Shown piece after piece: positions 62,225 through 64,000 of a stretch of DNA of 64,000 bases; within the stretch, counting starts at the first letter, position 1, and the number at the start of each line of letters is the position of its first letter. Below the pieces are notes generated by a model that saw only the letters and a list, made by a program, of their open reading frames with translations, made no database searches and was not told the DNA's origin. The DNA comes from Cryptomeria japonica (lineage: Eukaryota > Streptophyta > Pinopsida > Cupressales > Cupressaceae): positions 526,800,975 to 526,864,974 of the forward strand of contig NC_081409.1 of NCBI RefSeq assembly GCF_030272615.1, in the 5' to 3' direction. Both the position numbers and the translations under genes were made by a program.

Positions 62225-62950
62225 CCGTCGAAAACCTCCGTCAGAATTTGAGGCCAAATGTATTAGTGTATTTTATTTAGCAAGTGTGTCATAGACATTG
62301 ACTGGTACTTAAAAATCCTTCTATTTCTCTCTTTCCATACAACCCATAGAAGGATAGATGGAGAGATAATCCAAAGAATGCCATAAAGACTGTCTAAGAT
62401 GAGTAGGCCATCCCAAGATGAAGTCAAAAAAGGTATTGGACATTGCCACATACTAGTTAAGTTTATTAATCAACCACATCCAATAGTGATCGGTGAACTC
62501 ACAATTGAGTAACAAATGATCTGCTATTTCTTTAGCTCTCAGATAGAGGAGACACCTACTTGGGCCAGCAAAGCCGAACTTCTTAAACCAATCCATAGTC
62601 AGAATTCTATTTTGCGTATCCGCCCAAAGGAAAAGCCCTGCTTTTTGGAGGCACATTTTATCCCAACATAGGGTGATAGGCATATTTATTTTGTTATGGC
62701 AATGTTTTCTACTGATAAGGTTATAACCCTCTTTAGAATTTAGACTCCTATCGAGGCCCTATTCTAGATTAGCATGTCTGAGCCATTGCAGAGGGTTATC
62801 TTCCTATAGTTTAAAATCTCCATAAGTTGTTTGGTTTCATCACTTTGAAGACCCAAGGTAGAAAAATATTTCCACTGCCAGCCAAGGGCTGGGTCAACCG
62901 AGTTTCTAATAATACAGTCTTCCACAAATCTCCCTGTATACACGAAAAAA
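62225..62950 (-). mobile_element. LINE fragment (zf-RVT region)
   Basis: On the minus strand: LCWDKMCLQKAGLFLWADTQ, NRILTMDWFKKFGFAGPSRC, LRAKEIADHLLLNCEFTDHY, then after a stop VVWKERNRRIFK. These match the zf-RVT part of the LINE at 31321-32274 (LCWDKKLL, NHLLYNCPYVETCWNWF, HIWNERNRRIFK) but are clearly diverged. RT and endonuclease parts are absent, so it is a truncated, old copy. Confidence 0.85.
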
Positions 62951-64000
62951 TGGCTATGAGCAATTAAATAAATATTTTATATTTATTTAATATTTATTCT
63001 TCTATTAAATGGTTAATTTGAAAAGATTAATTTATTTAATTCATTTCATGTCTTTCTATTAATTAATTTAATTGAAGTATTTTATTAATTAATTCATCTA
63101 TCCTATTCCTCTAATTAATTAAATATCTAATATTTAATTATTCTTCTAATTAGTCAATTAAATATCTAATATTTAATTATTTCTCCAATCATTTAAATAT
63201 TTAATATTTAATGGTTATTCTTCTATCCTATAGTCTCAAATATTAAATAATTCTTAATTATTTAATCCCTTTTCCAGCTCATTCTTCCATCTCCACTTCA
63301 TCTTCCCTTTTCCAACTTATTAATCATGTGGGTAAAGATATTAATATTTCTTAAATATTAATTCATCATTTATCTCCAACTTCCAAATTTAATGAAATAT
63401 TGTGTACGTACACATATTTCTTAACCTTCTTCTATATTCTCTCCAACATCCCTACATCTTAGGAAGGACTTGAGTCCACTTGTTCTCTCATGCCTAAATC
63501 TTCTCCAACCATCCCTAGATTCCCTCAGTCAACAACCCAGTCAAGGTGAGATGAGTGACACTTGTTTTCTCCTTCCCCCTTTCTCTCAACCTTCACCTTT
63601 GCTCACAACCATCCAAATCTACAGAACTGATCATGATCGTTGATCCAGGCCACATCATCTTATCCTCTCAAAGTCTATAAAAATGGGAGTTTGAGTTGAG
63701 AAAGAGTTAATCTTCAAGTGAATTTACAAGTTAACAATTTGTGAAAACTTATGCATCCGTGAGTTTTAATCTTGAAGCAATTAGCATAATCATTTTGCAT
63801 TGCATATCATAGTATCGATTAACTATCAGATATCAGTCCATTCTTCATATGACATCTTAGAAGCTATCAGTGCTTGTCTAAGAGCACATCATCTGCAACT
63901 AGGAATAGTGGAGTTAGGACACCATGAGACTTAAATCATGAAGGTAAAAATAATGTTTTTATTTTAAATATTCATTTCATGCAGTTTCATTGGTTGAGTT
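62951..64000. other. AT-rich DNA, possibly an LTR cut by the window end
   Basis: No ORF. 62980-63260 is made of repeated ATTAATTAAATATCTAATA-like phrases. At 63676-63683 there is a TATAAAAA box in AAGTCTATAAAAATGGGAG, followed by pyrimidine- and then AT-rich sequence, as at an LTR U3/R border. The other boundary would lie beyond 64000. Confidence 0.4.
63676..63683 (+). promoter_or_regulatory. Candidate TATA box
   Basis: TATAAAAA in an otherwise promoter-like setting (C/T-rich upstream stretch 63540-63600). It could drive a transcript running out of the window. Judged on motif alone. Confidence 0.35.

Overview
This window looks like repeat-dominated nuclear DNA of a seed plant. It holds nested LTR retrotransposons of two Ty3/gypsy lineages, a plant LINE with a DUF4283/zinc-knuckle ORF1, a CACTA (En/Spm) transposon, and fragments of plant genes with introns. 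There is no bacterial gene organisation, rRNA, tRNA or CRISPR array. The very long, decayed insertions would suit a gymnosperm, but the sequence alone does not prove that. No gene here looks intact. Almost every reading frame is broken by in-frame TAG/TGA codons and small indels, and many of the stops look like C-to-T or G-to-A changes.

Layout. (1) 1-2856 and 38801-~40860 are the two halves of copy A of an unrecognised, apparently intronless ORF of roughly 1,000 codons. Its upstream region is packed with CCGAT/ATCGG motifs. (2) A chromovirus-type Ty3/gypsy element (2857-38800, + strand, 3.5-kb LTRs) splits copy A. That element was itself hit three times: by a Tat-lineage Ty3/gypsy element in gag (7393-24195, - strand, GGAAC target duplication), by an 852-bp LINE-tailed insertion encoding a coiled-coil protein in integrase (26852-27703), and by a near-complete LINE in its 3' LTR (30538-36985, - strand). 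The Tat element has a second RNase H and an antisense plant-mobile-domain ORF. (3) 41061-51605, - strand: a clathrin heavy chain gene fragment, then a CACTA transposon with a TNP2-type transposase gene and a second multi-exon gene that seems to combine a SET domain with an En/Spm Ptta-type domain. (4) 52140-56379, - strand: a solo LTR of the chromovirus family with a perfect GGTTA target duplication. (5) 57190-~61560: copy B of the unrecognised ORF. (6) 62225-62950: a LINE fragment. The window ends in AT-rich DNA with an LTR-like TATA box.

How it fits together. The nesting gives a relative history: copy A, then the chromovirus, then its three passengers. The most unusual content is the CACTA second gene with its SET domain, the clathrin heavy chain fragment beside it on the same strand, the antisense PMD gene of the Tat element, and the unrecognised two-copy ORF.
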